From Gammaproteobacteria bacterium (GTDB lineage Bacteria; Pseudomonadota; Gammaproteobacteria; Thiohalospirales; Thiohalospiraceae), in assembly GCA_015491735.1 (NCBI GenBank), contig WFVH01000003.1, positions 1-64,000 on the forward strand: a stretch of 64,000 nt of DNA. The letters run 5' to 3'. Positions within the stretch are counted from its first letter, which is position 1; each line of letters starts with the position of its first letter. The notes under the pieces are model-generated. The model saw only the letters and a program-made list of their open reading frames with translations. It ran no database searches and was not told where the DNA came from. The position numbers and the translations under genes are program-made. Below are positions 1-8,132 of this stretch, piece by piece.

Positions 1-21
1 CAATTTGATTTTAGAGGACAG

Positions 22-119
22 GCCGTCGTGTGCCGGTCTGCTGGCTGTGTTGGCAAAACTTGTTGGAGGGTGGCTCCAGCGGCGTTTTGCCGCCTTGCAG
101 CAGACCGGCACACGACGGC
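22..119. repeat. Large palindrome with 22-bp perfect inverted arms
   Basis: Positions 22-43 are the exact reverse complement of positions 98-119, with a 54-base spacer. Inside the spacer GGCAAAAC (52-59) faces GTTTTGCC (84-91), so the structure has an outer and an inner stem. It lies just past the 3' end of ubiB, where a bidirectional terminator or a repetitive palindromic element could sit. The stem is unusually long for a simple terminator, and no clear T-run follows it. No second copy is visible in the window. Confidence 0.85.
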
Positions 120-175
120 TGAATGCGACATATAGTGTTGCTGGGTTAATAAGAACAGATCCATCTGCTCCAGGT

Positions 176-1843
176 TCACTCCGCTTCGTTCAGCGGCCAG
201 GAGACAAGCAGCAGAATGGCTCCGGCGCCGCCCAGCAACCAGGTTGCCAGCGGCAGATCGCCGAGGCTGTGTAGTTCGCTTCCATTCATTCCCAGCAACA
301 GGATTGCGCTGATAATCAGGCTGCTGCCAGCGATGGCGCTGACGGTGCGCCGGTTGGCTTGGCGGATCTCGCGGCGCAGTTTGATCAGCTCATCGGGTTT
401 GGACTCCAGCTTGAGCGTTCCCTGCTGCAACTGTTTCAGTACCGAATGGGCCAGGATCGGGATCTCCGGGGTAAGTTCGAGAATCCGTGGTGCCTGCTGT
501 TTGAGGTTGCGGACAAAGGCGCGTGTTCCCACCTGGTTGTGCATCCAGCGCTCCAGGAAGGGTTTGGCGGTCTGCCACAGATCCAGATCAGGGTAGAGCT
601 GACGCCCCAGTCCTTCGATGTTGAGCAGGGTTTTCTGCAGCAGCACCAGCTGGGGCTGAATCTCCATGTTGAAGCGGCGTGCGGTCTGGAACAGGCGCAG
701 CAGCAGGTGGCCGAAGGAGATATCCTTCAGTGGCCGTTCAAAGATAGGTTCGCATACCGAGCGGATGGCGGACTCGAACTCATCCACCCGGGTATCACGT
801 GGCACCCAGCCGGACTCCACGTGCAGCTCGGCCACCCGTTGGTAGTCGCGCTGGAAAAAGGCCAGAAAGTTCTCTGCCAGATAGCGCTGGTCCTCCGGGT
901 TAAGGCTGCCCATGATGCCGAAATCCACGGCGATATACTGGCCGTTATCGGCGACAAAAATGTTGCCGGGGTGCATGTCGGCATGGAAGAAGTTGTGCTG
1001 GAACGCCTGGGTGAAAAAGATCTCCACGCCGCGTTCGGCCAGCTGTTTCAAGTCGATGCCGGCAGCCTTGATGGCCTCGATGTCGGAGACCGGGATGCCG
1101 GAGATGCGCTCCATCACCATGACGTTACGCCGCACATAGGGCCAGTAGATCTCGGGGATGTAAATCAGTGGAGAGTTTTCAAAATTGCGCCGCAGCAGAG
1201 AGGCGTTGGAGCCTTCGCGCATCATGTCCAGCTCGTCGAAAATGGTCTTTTCGTACTCACGCACCACATCCACCGGCCGCAGCCGTTTGCCTTCGGACCA
1301 GTAGCGTTGCACCATCCCGGCCAGCAGATACATCAGCTCCAGATCGCGGCGGATGGTCTGTTCGATATCGGGGCGTACCACTTTCACCACCACATCGCGG
1401 CCATCGTGCAGTTTTGCGGCATGAACCTGCGCGATGGAGGCGGAGGCCAGAGGGGTGTCTTCGAACTGCTGAAAAACTTCGCCAACCGGTTTGCCGTAGG
1501 ATTTCTCGATGATGGCGCGGGCCTGCTCGCTGGGGAACGGTGGAACGTTGTCCTGCAGGCGGGCGAATTCGACGGCGATGTCGTCGGGCAGCAGATCGCG
1601 GCGGGTGGAGAGGATCTGGCCGAATTTGACGAAGATGGGTCCCAGCTCCTCCAGCGATTTGCGCATGCGCACGGCCCGCGGGGCATCCTTGTCCCGCAAC
1701 CAGTAGCCGGGCACCAGATAGATAAACAGTTGCAGGCGGCGGAACAGCGGGATAGTGAATACTAACTCATCAACACCGTGACGGGAGAGAACCCAAGCGA
1801 TCTTGAACAGCCGCAGGGTCCGCGCCGGGCGCAGTCCCATCAT
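176..1843 (-). CDS. ubiB: UbiB, ubiquinone biosynthesis atypical kinase
   Basis: This 555-residue protein belongs to the ABC1/ADCK/UbiB family, membrane-associated atypical kinases or ATPases needed for aerobic ubiquinone synthesis. The family KxGQ motif is visible as KFGQ at about residues 73-76. The alanine-rich nucleotide loop ASASIAQVH is at about 132-141, and the catalytic-loop and metal motifs appear as HADMHPGN and AVDFGIMG near 285-310. Two hydrophobic segments at the C-terminus (about 500-520 and 530-550) match the two membrane helices of UbiB. The start overlaps the ubiJ stop by four bases, so the two are probably translated together at the end of an hslV-hslU-ubiE-RDD-ubiJ-ubiB run. 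Confidence 0.95.
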   Translation of the reverse strand: MMGLRPARTLRLFKIAWVLSRHGVDELVFTIPLFRRLQLFIYLVPGYWLRDKDAPRAVRMRKSLEELGPIFVKFGQILSTRRDLLPDDIAVEFARLQDNVPPFPSEQARAIIEKSYGKPVGEVFQQFEDTPLASASIAQVHAAKLHDGRDVVVKVVRPDIEQTIRRDLELMYLLAGMVQRYWSEGKRLRPVDVVREYEKTIFDELDMMREGSNASLLRRNFENSPLIYIPEIYWPYVRRNVMVMERISGIPVSDIEAIKAAGIDLKQLAERGVEIFFTQAFQHNFFHADMHPGNIFVADNGQYIAVDFGIMGSLNPEDQRYLAENFLAFFQRDYQRVAELHVESGWVPRDTRVDEFESAIRSVCEPIFERPLKDISFGHLLLRLFQTARRFNMEIQPQLVLLQKTLLNIEGLGRQLYPDLDLWQTAKPFLERWMHNQVGTRAFVRNLKQQAPRILELTPEIPILAHSVLKQLQQGTLKLESKPDELIKLRREIRQANRRTVSAIAGSSLIISAILLLGMNGSELHSLGDLPLATWLLGGAGAILLLVSWPLNEAE

Positions 1844-2478
1844 GGTTGTTCCTCCCCGTTCGCACGCTCCGCCAGGTGCCGCTGCAGCCGTTTGATGCGT
1901 GCCTCCAGCCGCTCGGTATCGTCCCGCAGCCTGTCCACCTCATCCATGAAGGGGGTGATTTCTGTGCGGCCGGGCAGAATCCGGCTCTCCTCCTGCAGGT
2001 ATTCGGTGACATCCTGCTGCAGGCTGTCCAGCAGCTGCCTGCCCCACTGCAGTCCGTCCCGCACCAGGTTGCCGGTGCGGTGGGCAATCATGTCGCCGGT
2101 GAAGTTCGCCAGCTGCTCTTCCCAGTCGATATCGATACTGTCCAGAATGCGTTTGAACTGTTGGCCTGTCTCCACATCCCCGCTGATGGTGACATCACCG
2201 GAAAACAGTGCCCGGCTGGAATCTCCAAGTCCCATCCGGGTCATCGCCAGGGGAGTGCCGCTGATGGTGGTATCAACCGGATCCTCCCAGCTGGAGTGCA
2301 GGCGCAGACCGTAACTGCCGGGTAGGGCGTAGAAGGTGGTGTCCAGTCCGCGCAGTTCGATGGCGATCACCTTGTCCTGCAGCCTGCCGAGCCGTTTCAG
2401 GGTCTCCGGATCGAGATGGAGATAGTAGTTGAGTGCGGTTTCAAGCGTGGTCAGCAGGGCGGAGGAGAGCATGTTCAT
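1840..2478 (-). CDS. ubiJ: UbiJ, SCP2-domain ubiquinone biosynthesis accessory factor
   Basis: This 212-residue protein has an N-terminal SCP2-like lipid-binding region (about 15-115) and a C-terminal helical segment rich in charged heptads (about 170-205) that looks like a coiled coil. This is the build of UbiJ, which with UbiK scaffolds the soluble ubiquinone-synthesis complex and binds its lipid intermediates. The order ubiE, ubiJ, ubiB is the conserved gammaproteobacterial order, although here an RDD protein gene is inserted after ubiE. Start and stop overlap the neighbouring genes by four bases each. Confidence 0.88.
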   Translation of the reverse strand: MNMLSSALLTTLETALNYYLHLDPETLKRLGRLQDKVIAIELRGLDTTFYALPGSYGLRLHSSWEDPVDTTISGTPLAMTRMGLGDSSRALFSGDVTISGDVETGQQFKRILDSIDIDWEEQLANFTGDMIAHRTGNLVRDGLQWGRQLLDSLQQDVTEYLQEESRILPGRTEITPFMDEVDRLRDDTERLEARIKRLQRHLAERANGEEQP

Positions 2479-2966
2479 TTTGTTTCGCCGATCAGCTGTT
2501 CAAGGGACTTGTCTGCCTCGCTGGGGATGGCATGGAGCACCACGGTCCCGGCAATCTTGTCATGGAACCCCTGCTTGCGTTTGTCCCAGGCGATCCACAG
2601 GAAGCCCAGCATCAATGGCAGGGTGGAGACAAGATAGGCAAAATAGCGCAGTATCGACTGGCCCGCTCCCGGCAGTTGCCCGGTGGTGGCATCCACCACC
2701 CTGCAGTTGAGCAGCATCTTGCCGGGTGTTGCTCCCAGTTTTACCCACAGCAGTACCACAATGATGAGGGGTAACACATAGTTGATCAGAATATCTGCCG
2801 GTCCGGCAATCAGTGGCGCGGTTGCCGAATCGAGGCTGAAGTAGCCGGATCCATACGCAATATAGAGCAGGGGCAGGGTCAGCAGCGAGAAAAGCGCGGT
2901 ATCAATCAGGGTCGCAGCCGTGCGCCGCCAGAAGCCGGCGTAATTCGCCTGCCCCTCTGCTCTCAT
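2475..2966 (-). CDS. RDD family membrane protein
   Basis: This 163-residue protein begins with the RDD-type pattern, an Arg-Arg near residue 14 and Asp at about 22 inside the first hydrophobic segment. It has three to four predicted membrane spans and a late cytosolic [15 protein letters not shown] motif that is typical of the family. RDD proteins are small inner-membrane proteins; some have been linked to ion exchange, but most have no known role. It overlaps ubiE and ubiJ by four bases on each side, so it is fully built into the ubiquinone operon. A link to ubiquinone synthesis is only inferred from this position. Confidence 0.85.
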   Translation of the reverse strand: MRAEGQANYAGFWRRTAATLIDTALFSLLTLPLLYIAYGSGYFSLDSATAPLIAGPADILINYVLPLIIVVLLWVKLGATPGKMLLNCRVVDATTGQLPGAGQSILRYFAYLVSTLPLMLGFLWIAWDKRKQGFHDKIAGTVVLHAIPSEADKSLEQLIGETK

Positions 2967-3724
2967 AACTTGAACCCCCGATGTACGGCGACAATTCCTC
3001 CGGTCAGGTTATGGTAATCGCAGCGCTCGAAGCCGGCCTGTTCCATCATCGCCCGCAGGGTCTCCTGATCCGGGTGCATGCGGATGGATTCGGCCAGGTA
3101 GCGGTAGCTGTCGGCATCGTTGGTGACCAGCTTGCCCATCAAGGGCAGCAGAGTGAAGGAGTAGGCATCATAGAGCTTGTTCAGCCCGGGAACCACCGGT
3201 TTGGAGAACTCCAGCACCAGCAGCCGTCCACCGGGCTTGAGGACGCGGTACATGGAGCGCAATGCAGCCTCCTTGTCGGTGACATTACGCAGGCCGAAGG
3301 CGATGGTGATGCAGTCGAAGTGGTTGTCGGGAAAGGGCAGGCACTCGGCATTGGCCTGCACATATTCCACGTTGCCCACTACCCCCCTGTTGGTCAGATT
3401 TTCGCGACCCACCTTGAGCATGGAGTCGTTGATATCTGCCAGCACCACCTCGCCCTGCGGCCCGACGATGGAGGCGAAGCGGGCGGCCAGATCGCCGGTT
3501 CCCCCGGCCAGATCAAGCACCCGTTGGCCGCGGCGTACACCGGCCAGCTGGATGGTGAAGTGCTTCCATATCCGGTGGACGCCAAACGACATGAGATCGT
3601 TCATCAGATCATATTTGGCGGCCACCGAGTGGAACACACCGGCAACCCGTTCAACCTTCTCTTCCACCGGTACCTGCTGGTAGCCGAAATGGGTGGTGTC
3701 AGACTGTTTTTCGTGATTTGTCAT
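2963..3724 (-). CDS. ubiE: UbiE, demethylmenaquinol/2-methoxy-polyprenyl-benzoquinol C-methyltransferase
   Basis: This 253-residue class I SAM-dependent methyltransferase matches UbiE in length and motifs. The SAM-binding motif I DLAGGTGD lies at about 71-78, and the family signatures [14 protein letters not shown] (about 38-51) and [14 protein letters not shown] are present. The enzyme adds the C-methyl group to the quinone ring in ubiquinone (and menaquinone) synthesis. Its start codon shares bases with the end of hslU, and it overlaps the RDD gene downstream, so it is cotranscribed with both. Confidence 0.96.
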   Translation of the reverse strand: MTNHEKQSDTTHFGYQQVPVEEKVERVAGVFHSVAAKYDLMNDLMSFGVHRIWKHFTIQLAGVRRGQRVLDLAGGTGDLAARFASIVGPQGEVVLADINDSMLKVGRENLTNRGVVGNVEYVQANAECLPFPDNHFDCITIAFGLRNVTDKEAALRSMYRVLKPGGRLLVLEFSKPVVPGLNKLYDAYSFTLLPLMGKLVTNDADSYRYLAESIRMHPDQETLRAMMEQAGFERCDYHNLTGGIVAVHRGFKL

Positions 3725-5064
3725 TACAATATATACCGTGTCAGGTCTTCGTCTTCCGCCAGTTCACCCACATGCTTGTCCACATAGGCGGCATCTACCG
3801 AGACCACGTTTTCCACCTGATCGGAGGCGCTGAAGGAGATCTCCTCCAGCAGACGCTCCATTACCGTATGCAGACGCCGGGCGCCGATATTCTCGGTGCG
3901 CTCATTGACCTGCCAGGCCACCTCGGCAATGCGCCGGATACCGTCTTCGGTAAACTCCAGCGTTACCCCCTCGGTGGCAATCAGGGCGGCATACTGTTCG
4001 GTGAGCGATGCGTCCGGCTCGGTCAGGATGCGGACGAAATCATCCACATCAAGGGCGCTCAGTTCGACCCGGATCGGCAGGCGGCCCTGCAGTTCAGGAA
4101 CCAGATCCGAAGGTTTGGCCAGGTGGAAAGCGCCGGAACCGATGAACAGGATATGATCGGTTTTTACCATGCCGTATTTGGTGGAGACTGTACACCCTTC
4201 CACCAGCGGCAGCAGATCCCGTTGTACTCCCTCCCGGGAGATATCCGGGCCGCCGCTTTCGCCCCGTTTGGCGATCTTGTCCAGTTCATCAAGGAAAACA
4301 ATACCGTTCTGCTCGACGCTGTTGAGTGCGCTGGATTTTATCTCGTCATCATTGATCAGTCTGGCGGCCTCTTCATCCGCCAGTACCTTGAAAGCCTCAC
4401 TGATGGGTAGCTTCTGGGTCTTGGTGCGACCGCTGCTCATATTCTGAAACATGCTCTGCAGCTGACTGGTCATCTCCTCCATTCCCGGTGGTGCCATGAT
4501 CTCTACCCCGAGCGGTGCGGCGGACACCTCAACCTCGATCTCCTTTTCATCCAGCTCGCCCTCGCGCAGCATCTTGCGGAATTTCTGCCGGGTGGCTGAC
4601 TCCTTTTCCCTGTCGGGTGCGGGTTCATTGTCAAATCCCACGCTACGCGCCGGTGGCAGCAGGATATCCAGGATGCGCTCTTCGGCGGCATCCTCGGCGC
4701 GATGCCGCACTTTCCGCACCGCCTGCTCCCGGGTCATCTTGACTGCTGTCTCCATCAGGTCGCGGATAATCGATTCCACGTCGCGTCCCACGTAGCCCAC
4801 CTCGGTGAACTTGGTCGCTTCCACCTTCAGGAAGGGAGCATTGGAGAGTTTTGCCAGCCGGCGGGCGATCTCGGTTTTACCCACCCCGGTGGGCCCGATC
4901 ATGAGAATGTTTTTGGGGGTGATCTCGTTACGCAGCTCTTCGCTGACCTGGCTGCGCCGCCAGCGGTTACGCAGGGCGATGGATACCGCCCGTTTGGCCT
5001 CTTTCTGACCGATAATGTGTTTGTCCAGCTCCTGGACGATCTCTCTCGGGGTCATCTGGGACAT
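3724..5064 (-). CDS. hslU: HslU, ATPase subunit of the HslVU protease
   Basis: This is a 446-residue AAA+ unfoldase of normal HslU length. Walker A is GPTGVGKT at about 57-64. Walker B is [10 protein letters not shown] at about 254-263. The C-terminal tail ends in DLTRYIL, the segment that docks into HslV. The HslU-specific I domain lies between the Walker motifs. It unfolds substrates and feeds them to HslV in the cytosol. It directly follows hslV with no gap, the standard arrangement. Confidence 0.97.
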   Translation of the reverse strand: MSQMTPREIVQELDKHIIGQKEAKRAVSIALRNRWRRSQVSEELRNEITPKNILMIGPTGVGKTEIARRLAKLSNAPFLKVEATKFTEVGYVGRDVESIIRDLMETAVKMTREQAVRKVRHRAEDAAEERILDILLPPARSVGFDNEPAPDREKESATRQKFRKMLREGELDEKEIEVEVSAAPLGVEIMAPPGMEEMTSQLQSMFQNMSSGRTKTQKLPISEAFKVLADEEAARLINDDEIKSSALNSVEQNGIVFLDELDKIAKRGESGGPDISREGVQRDLLPLVEGCTVSTKYGMVKTDHILFIGSGAFHLAKPSDLVPELQGRLPIRVELSALDVDDFVRILTEPDASLTEQYAALIATEGVTLEFTEDGIRRIAEVAWQVNERTENIGARRLHTVMERLLEEISFSASDQVENVVSVDAAYVDKHVGELAEDEDLTRYIL

Positions 5065-5607
5065 CTAGTTGGTCTCCAGCTCTTCAATGGTCAAATTGTT
5101 ATTGGTATAGACACAGATCTCGGCGGCGATACCGAGCGAGTGCTCCACAATTTCGCGGGCACCGAGTTTGCTGTGTGTCAGCAGGGCGCGCGCCGCAGAT
5201 TGAGCAAAAGCGCCACCGGAACCGATGGCGATTAGATCATGTTCCGGCTCAACCACATCGCCATTGCCGGTAATGGTCAGCATGGCGTCCTTGTTGGCGA
5301 CAATCAGCAGTGCTTCCAGACGGCGCAGCATGCGATCGGTACGCCAGTCCTTGGCCAGCTCCACTGCGGAGCGCAGCAGATGGCCCTGGTGTTTTTCCAG
5401 CTTGGCTTCAAAGCGTTCAAACAGGGTAAAGGCGTCGGCGGTACCACCGGCAAATCCGGCAATCACCTGGTCCTTGTAGATGCGGCGTACCTTGCGCGCA
5501 TTTCCTTTCATTACCGTATTCCCCATGGAGACCTGTCCGTCACCACCAATAACCAGTTTGCCGTCGCGGCGGACGCAGAGAATAGTTGTACCACGATACT
5601 GTTCCAC
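5065..5607 (-). CDS. hslV: HslV, peptidase subunit of the HslVU protease
   Basis: This 180-residue protein is a proteasome-beta-type threonine peptidase. The N-terminus reads [14 protein letters not shown], so the catalytic threonine is at position 7 and a six-residue propeptide must be removed. Escherichia coli HslV has only the initiator Met before its Thr. GDGQVS and the GSGGAFAQ segment near residue 125 match the family. It forms the double-ring peptidase core with HslU and heads the minus-strand operon that continues into ubiE. Confidence 0.96.
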   Translation of the reverse strand: MEQYRGTTILCVRRDGKLVIGGDGQVSMGNTVMKGNARKVRRIYKDQVIAGFAGGTADAFTLFERFEAKLEKHQGHLLRSAVELAKDWRTDRMLRRLEALLIVANKDAMLTITGNGDVVEPEHDLIAIGSGGAFAQSAARALLTHSKLGAREIVEHSLGIAAEICVYTNNNLTIEELETN

Positions 5608-5800
5608 GGATGAATTCCTTTACTCGCCGGGGCGCTCATGCCGATCGGGCGCCAAGATATGGATGTGGGATTGTAACATCAACTGGCATGGCGGCCCAAA
5701 GGGGATGAGCCACGCTTGAGTGACTCCTGGATCAGTTTGGTGATCTGCAACAAGAGAGACGAAAGCTCTGGCGGCTAAAACCCGGTGGAGCATCCATTAT

Positions 5801-5850
5801 CATGTTTTTCGCCTTGAACTGGCAATTTCAGGGGCAATCCGAGCGGTCAC
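5801..5850 (+). repeat. Decayed right half of the 152-bp MITE
   Basis: This stretch follows the right half of the intact element (TTTTTCGCCTTGAACTG, then AATTTCAGGGGCAATC) and ends in a mutated terminal motif, GAGCGGTCAC instead of GAACAGTTAC. No left half is visible. It lies between hslV and the FG-GAP gene, some 190 bp before an intact copy. Confidence 0.7.
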
Positions 5851-5862
5851 TCCCAACGGTTT

Positions 5863-5901
5863 ACCCGGCAACATGATATATCATTGCCGTGTTAACAATA
5901 C
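5863..5901. repeat. Hairpin with CCCGGCAAC-type arms
   Basis: The sequence TTACCCGGCAACATGATAT is followed by a near-exact inverted copy ending in TTGCCGTGTTAAC, giving a stem of about 16 pairs with almost no loop. The arm carries the CCCGGCAAC core also found at 19621-19655, 22812-22888, 29728-29945 and 32551-32582. It may be a terminator for an upstream transcript or a minimal repeat unit. Confidence 0.6.
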
Positions 5902-6036
5902 GACTTGATGAGTAGTTGCTTTTCTCATGAATTCAGCCGCCGATTTGACACTGTTATTTGTAAAACCAACAATGGTGCTGTCATATTGCAGATATACTTT
6001 CTCTTCCTTGCGGCAAAGAAAATTAAAATAACAGGT

Positions 6037-6188
6037 GTAACTATTCAGCTTACCCCTGAAATCCGCCATTTCTGCGTTGAAAAATGGTCATTTACACGCG
6101 TAAACTCCCATTTTCGCCTTGAACTGACGGATTTCAGGGGCAATCTGAAACAGTTACCGGCTTGTTTCATACTATGCTGAAACGTTAC
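6037..6188 (+). mobile_element. 152-bp MITE, intact copy 1, with target-site duplication
   Basis: The element starts GTAACTATTCAGC and ends GCTGAAACGTTAC. Most of its length is a long imperfect palindrome centred on TTTACACGCGTAAA, followed by a tail with a third copy of the terminal motif. The 8 bases before it (TAACAGGT, 6029-6036) are repeated exactly after it (6189-6196), the footprint of a transposition event. It encodes no protein. It lies about 100 bp upstream of the FG-GAP gene and may alter that gene's promoter region. Confidence 0.9.
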
Positions 6189-6286
6189 TAACAGGTTAAA
6201 ATTTTTAAAATCGCATGCTGCGCGCTTGGCGTTGCGCTATATAGAGTTAATCCGGCTGTTTTGTGCCCATATCGAGGAGTTTTGGA

Positions 6287-7783
6287 ATGAAAGCTCGACA
6301 AACCTGGTTGTATCTTGCGCGGATAGGCGTGCTGCTGGCTTTTCTTTTTCCGGTCTGCGGTGCGGCGGCACCGTTTGTGGAGGAACAAAAACTGCTCCCC
6401 GGCAACAACGCCGAGGAGGAGGCGTTCTTTGGTGTGGCCGTGGCTGTTGATGGCGATACCGCGGTGGTTGGTTCTATGGAAAACAGGGGACGAGGAGCCG
6501 TTTATGTGTTTGAGAGAGAGGCTTCAGTGTGGGAGTTGAGAGCCCGCTTGACAGCGTCAAACAGAGAACTCGACGACATGTTCGGGAGTTCAATCGCCAT
6601 CAAAGGGGATCTCATTGCGGTAGGGAGCGTGATTGATGACAACGACGGCGGGGTTGATGCCGGCGCTGTCTATCTGTTTGCCAAGCCGGCAGGTGGTTGG
6701 AAGGATATGACAGAGTCTTCGATAATCACCGCCGGTGATGGTGTGGACAATCGGGCTTTCGGCCGGGATCTTGTCATGACGGAAACCACTCTCGTGGTTG
6801 GTGCGCCCGGCCACGACAATGGCGATTTGGCCGGAGCAGTCTACATTTTTGAGGCTTCGGGCTCGAACTGGATTCAGGTGGCCAAGCTGACAGCCTCCGA
6901 TGGCAGCAAGGGGGATCTGCTGGGGTACTCCGTGGATCTTTATGGTGATACGGTTGTGGCCGGCGCCTATGGCAAGGCGGGGAAAAGGGGAGCCGTTTAC
7001 CTGTATGACAAACCGGTCGCGGGGTGGAGCGATGTGACGGAAACCATCAAGCTGATGGCCGAGGATGGCGCTGCCGGCGATCAGTTTGGTTACGATGTGG
7101 CAATCGATGGTGGAAACGTCCTGGTTGGAGCAGACATGGATGACGATATGGGTGCGGATGGTGGCGCCGTGTATCTGTTTTCGGGCGCAAACTGGGCGCA
7201 ACAGCGAAAAATTACCGCCGATGATGGTTTTGCCGATCAAGGATTTGGTTACGCTGTTGATCTTGTTGGCGATACGGCGGTCGTTGGGGCTCTGCTGGAC
7301 GATGACATGGGAGAAAATTCCGGTTCGGTCTATGTATACCGGACCACCTCTGCCGCAATGGTTTATCAGGACAAGCTGGTTGCAGCGGATGGAGATGCGG
7401 AAGACCGGTTTGGCAGTACGGTCGCAGTGACGGGCAGTTACCTGTTGGCCGGCGCCTACAAAGATGCAGTTGATGGCAAACAGCGAAGTGGCTCAGCCTA
7501 TCTTTTCCATCGGCCAGGTAATGGTGGTGGTAGTAGCGACAACGGCGGCGACAACGGCGGCGATAACGGTAGCGATAACGGTAGCGATAACGGTAGCGAT
7601 AACGGTAGCGATAACGGTAGCGATAACGGTAGCGATAACGGTAGCGATAACGGTAGCGATAACGGTAATGATGACAGTAGTGGCGGTGGAGGGGGAGTAG
7701 TGGCTCCCTGGTATCTGCTATTCTTCGCCATGTTTACGCGGTTTATGTCCAGAAAGCGCCTCGCCAATCTTGTGAGGCGGTAG
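6287..7783 (+). CDS. Secreted FG-GAP repeat protein with C-terminal sorting-like tail
   Basis: The 498-residue product starts at the ATG preceded by GAGGAG (6274-6279); an in-frame start 24 bases upstream has no ribosome site. A signal peptide ends near the AAA at about residue 28. Seven repeats follow, each with a D/E-G/D-x-F/L-G core and a GDTxVVGA ending, so a seven-bladed integrin-alpha-like propeller is likely. Ca-binding-like DDDMG loops occur in several. A linker of SDNG units (about 418-462) leads to a glycine run, a hydrophobic segment and a basic end (RKRLANLVRR), the build of GlyGly-CTERM tails processed by rhombosortase. Function unknown; surface adhesion or ligand binding is a guess. 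Confidence 0.8.
   Translation: MKARQTWLYLARIGVLLAFLFPVCGAAAPFVEEQKLLPGNNAEEEAFFGVAVAVDGDTAVVGSMENRGRGAVYVFEREASVWELRARLTASNRELDDMFGSSIAIKGDLIAVGSVIDDNDGGVDAGAVYLFAKPAGGWKDMTESSIITAGDGVDNRAFGRDLVMTETTLVVGAPGHDNGDLAGAVYIFEASGSNWIQVAKLTASDGSKGDLLGYSVDLYGDTVVAGAYGKAGKRGAVYLYDKPVAGWSDVTETIKLMAEDGAAGDQFGYDVAIDGGNVLVGADMDDDMGADGGAVYLFSGANWAQQRKITADDGFADQGFGYAVDLVGDTAVVGALLDDDMGENSGSVYVYRTTSAAMVYQDKLVAADGDAEDRFGSTVAVTGSYLLAGAYKDAVDGKQRSGSAYLFHRPGNGGGSSDNGGDNGGDNGSDNGSDNGSDNGSDNGSDNGSDNGSDNGSDNGNDDSSGGGGGVVAPWYLLFFAMFTRFMSRKRLANLVRR
7538..7668 (+). repeat. 12-bp tandem repeat (minisatellite) coding SDNG units
   Basis: About eleven head-to-tail 12-bp units lie inside the FG-GAP gene. The first two read as GDNG (GACAACGGCGGC type), then nine near-identical units (GATAACGGTAGC) give SDNG. 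The near-identity at DNA level points to recent expansion by slippage, and the length is a multiple of 3 per unit so the frame is kept. It forms the flexible acidic linker between the propeller and the C-terminal tail. Confidence 0.9.
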
Positions 7784-8132
7784 ATCCAAACGGAGTGAAC
7801 CAACCTCAAGGCAGGTGAAACAAGCAGAATCTGGCCGGATCGTTGCAGTGAACCAACGATAAATTGCGTTATCGCGGAGTTGTGGCGTTTGCACCAAAAA
7901 GGTGCTCCACCGGTTTCCGGTCCCTTTTTCGCTCATTAATAGTGCGCCTTTTGTCTCCGCACAGTGAAAGAACATCTTCGCGTGATTCGGGATCTCTGTA
8001 ATTGAATCAACACGTTAATCTCCTCTGTTTCAATAGAACGGGGCGTGGTTTGAATCTTGCTTGGCCTTGCGTGGGAGGTGAGACTGCTGTGCGTCTCGAT
8101 TCGGTAAGATAATCACGCGAGGAGAACAAGCC
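7784..8132. other. Intergenic region with no recognised gene
   Basis: This 349-bp stretch separates the FG-GAP gene from the octaheme cytochrome gene. I see no convincing ORF, RNA or copy of the two repeat families. A ribosome binding site GAGGAGA (8119-8125) precedes the GTG start at 8133. A promoter for the cytochrome pair should lie here, but I could not pick out a clear one. Confidence 0.5.

Noticed and set aside
359-1765. 468-codon open frame on the plus strand
   Set aside because: It is antisense to ubiB, which has full family motifs. The translation is His- and Gln-rich without domain features, as expected of a high-GC shadow frame.
7538-7668. CRISPR-like array
   Set aside because: The units are 12 bp, head to tail without unique spacers, and in frame in a coding sequence.
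7498-7809. Frames translating the 12-bp repeat as LPLS or ITVA units
   Set aside because: These are the other frames of the SDNG-coding tandem repeat inside the FG-GAP gene.
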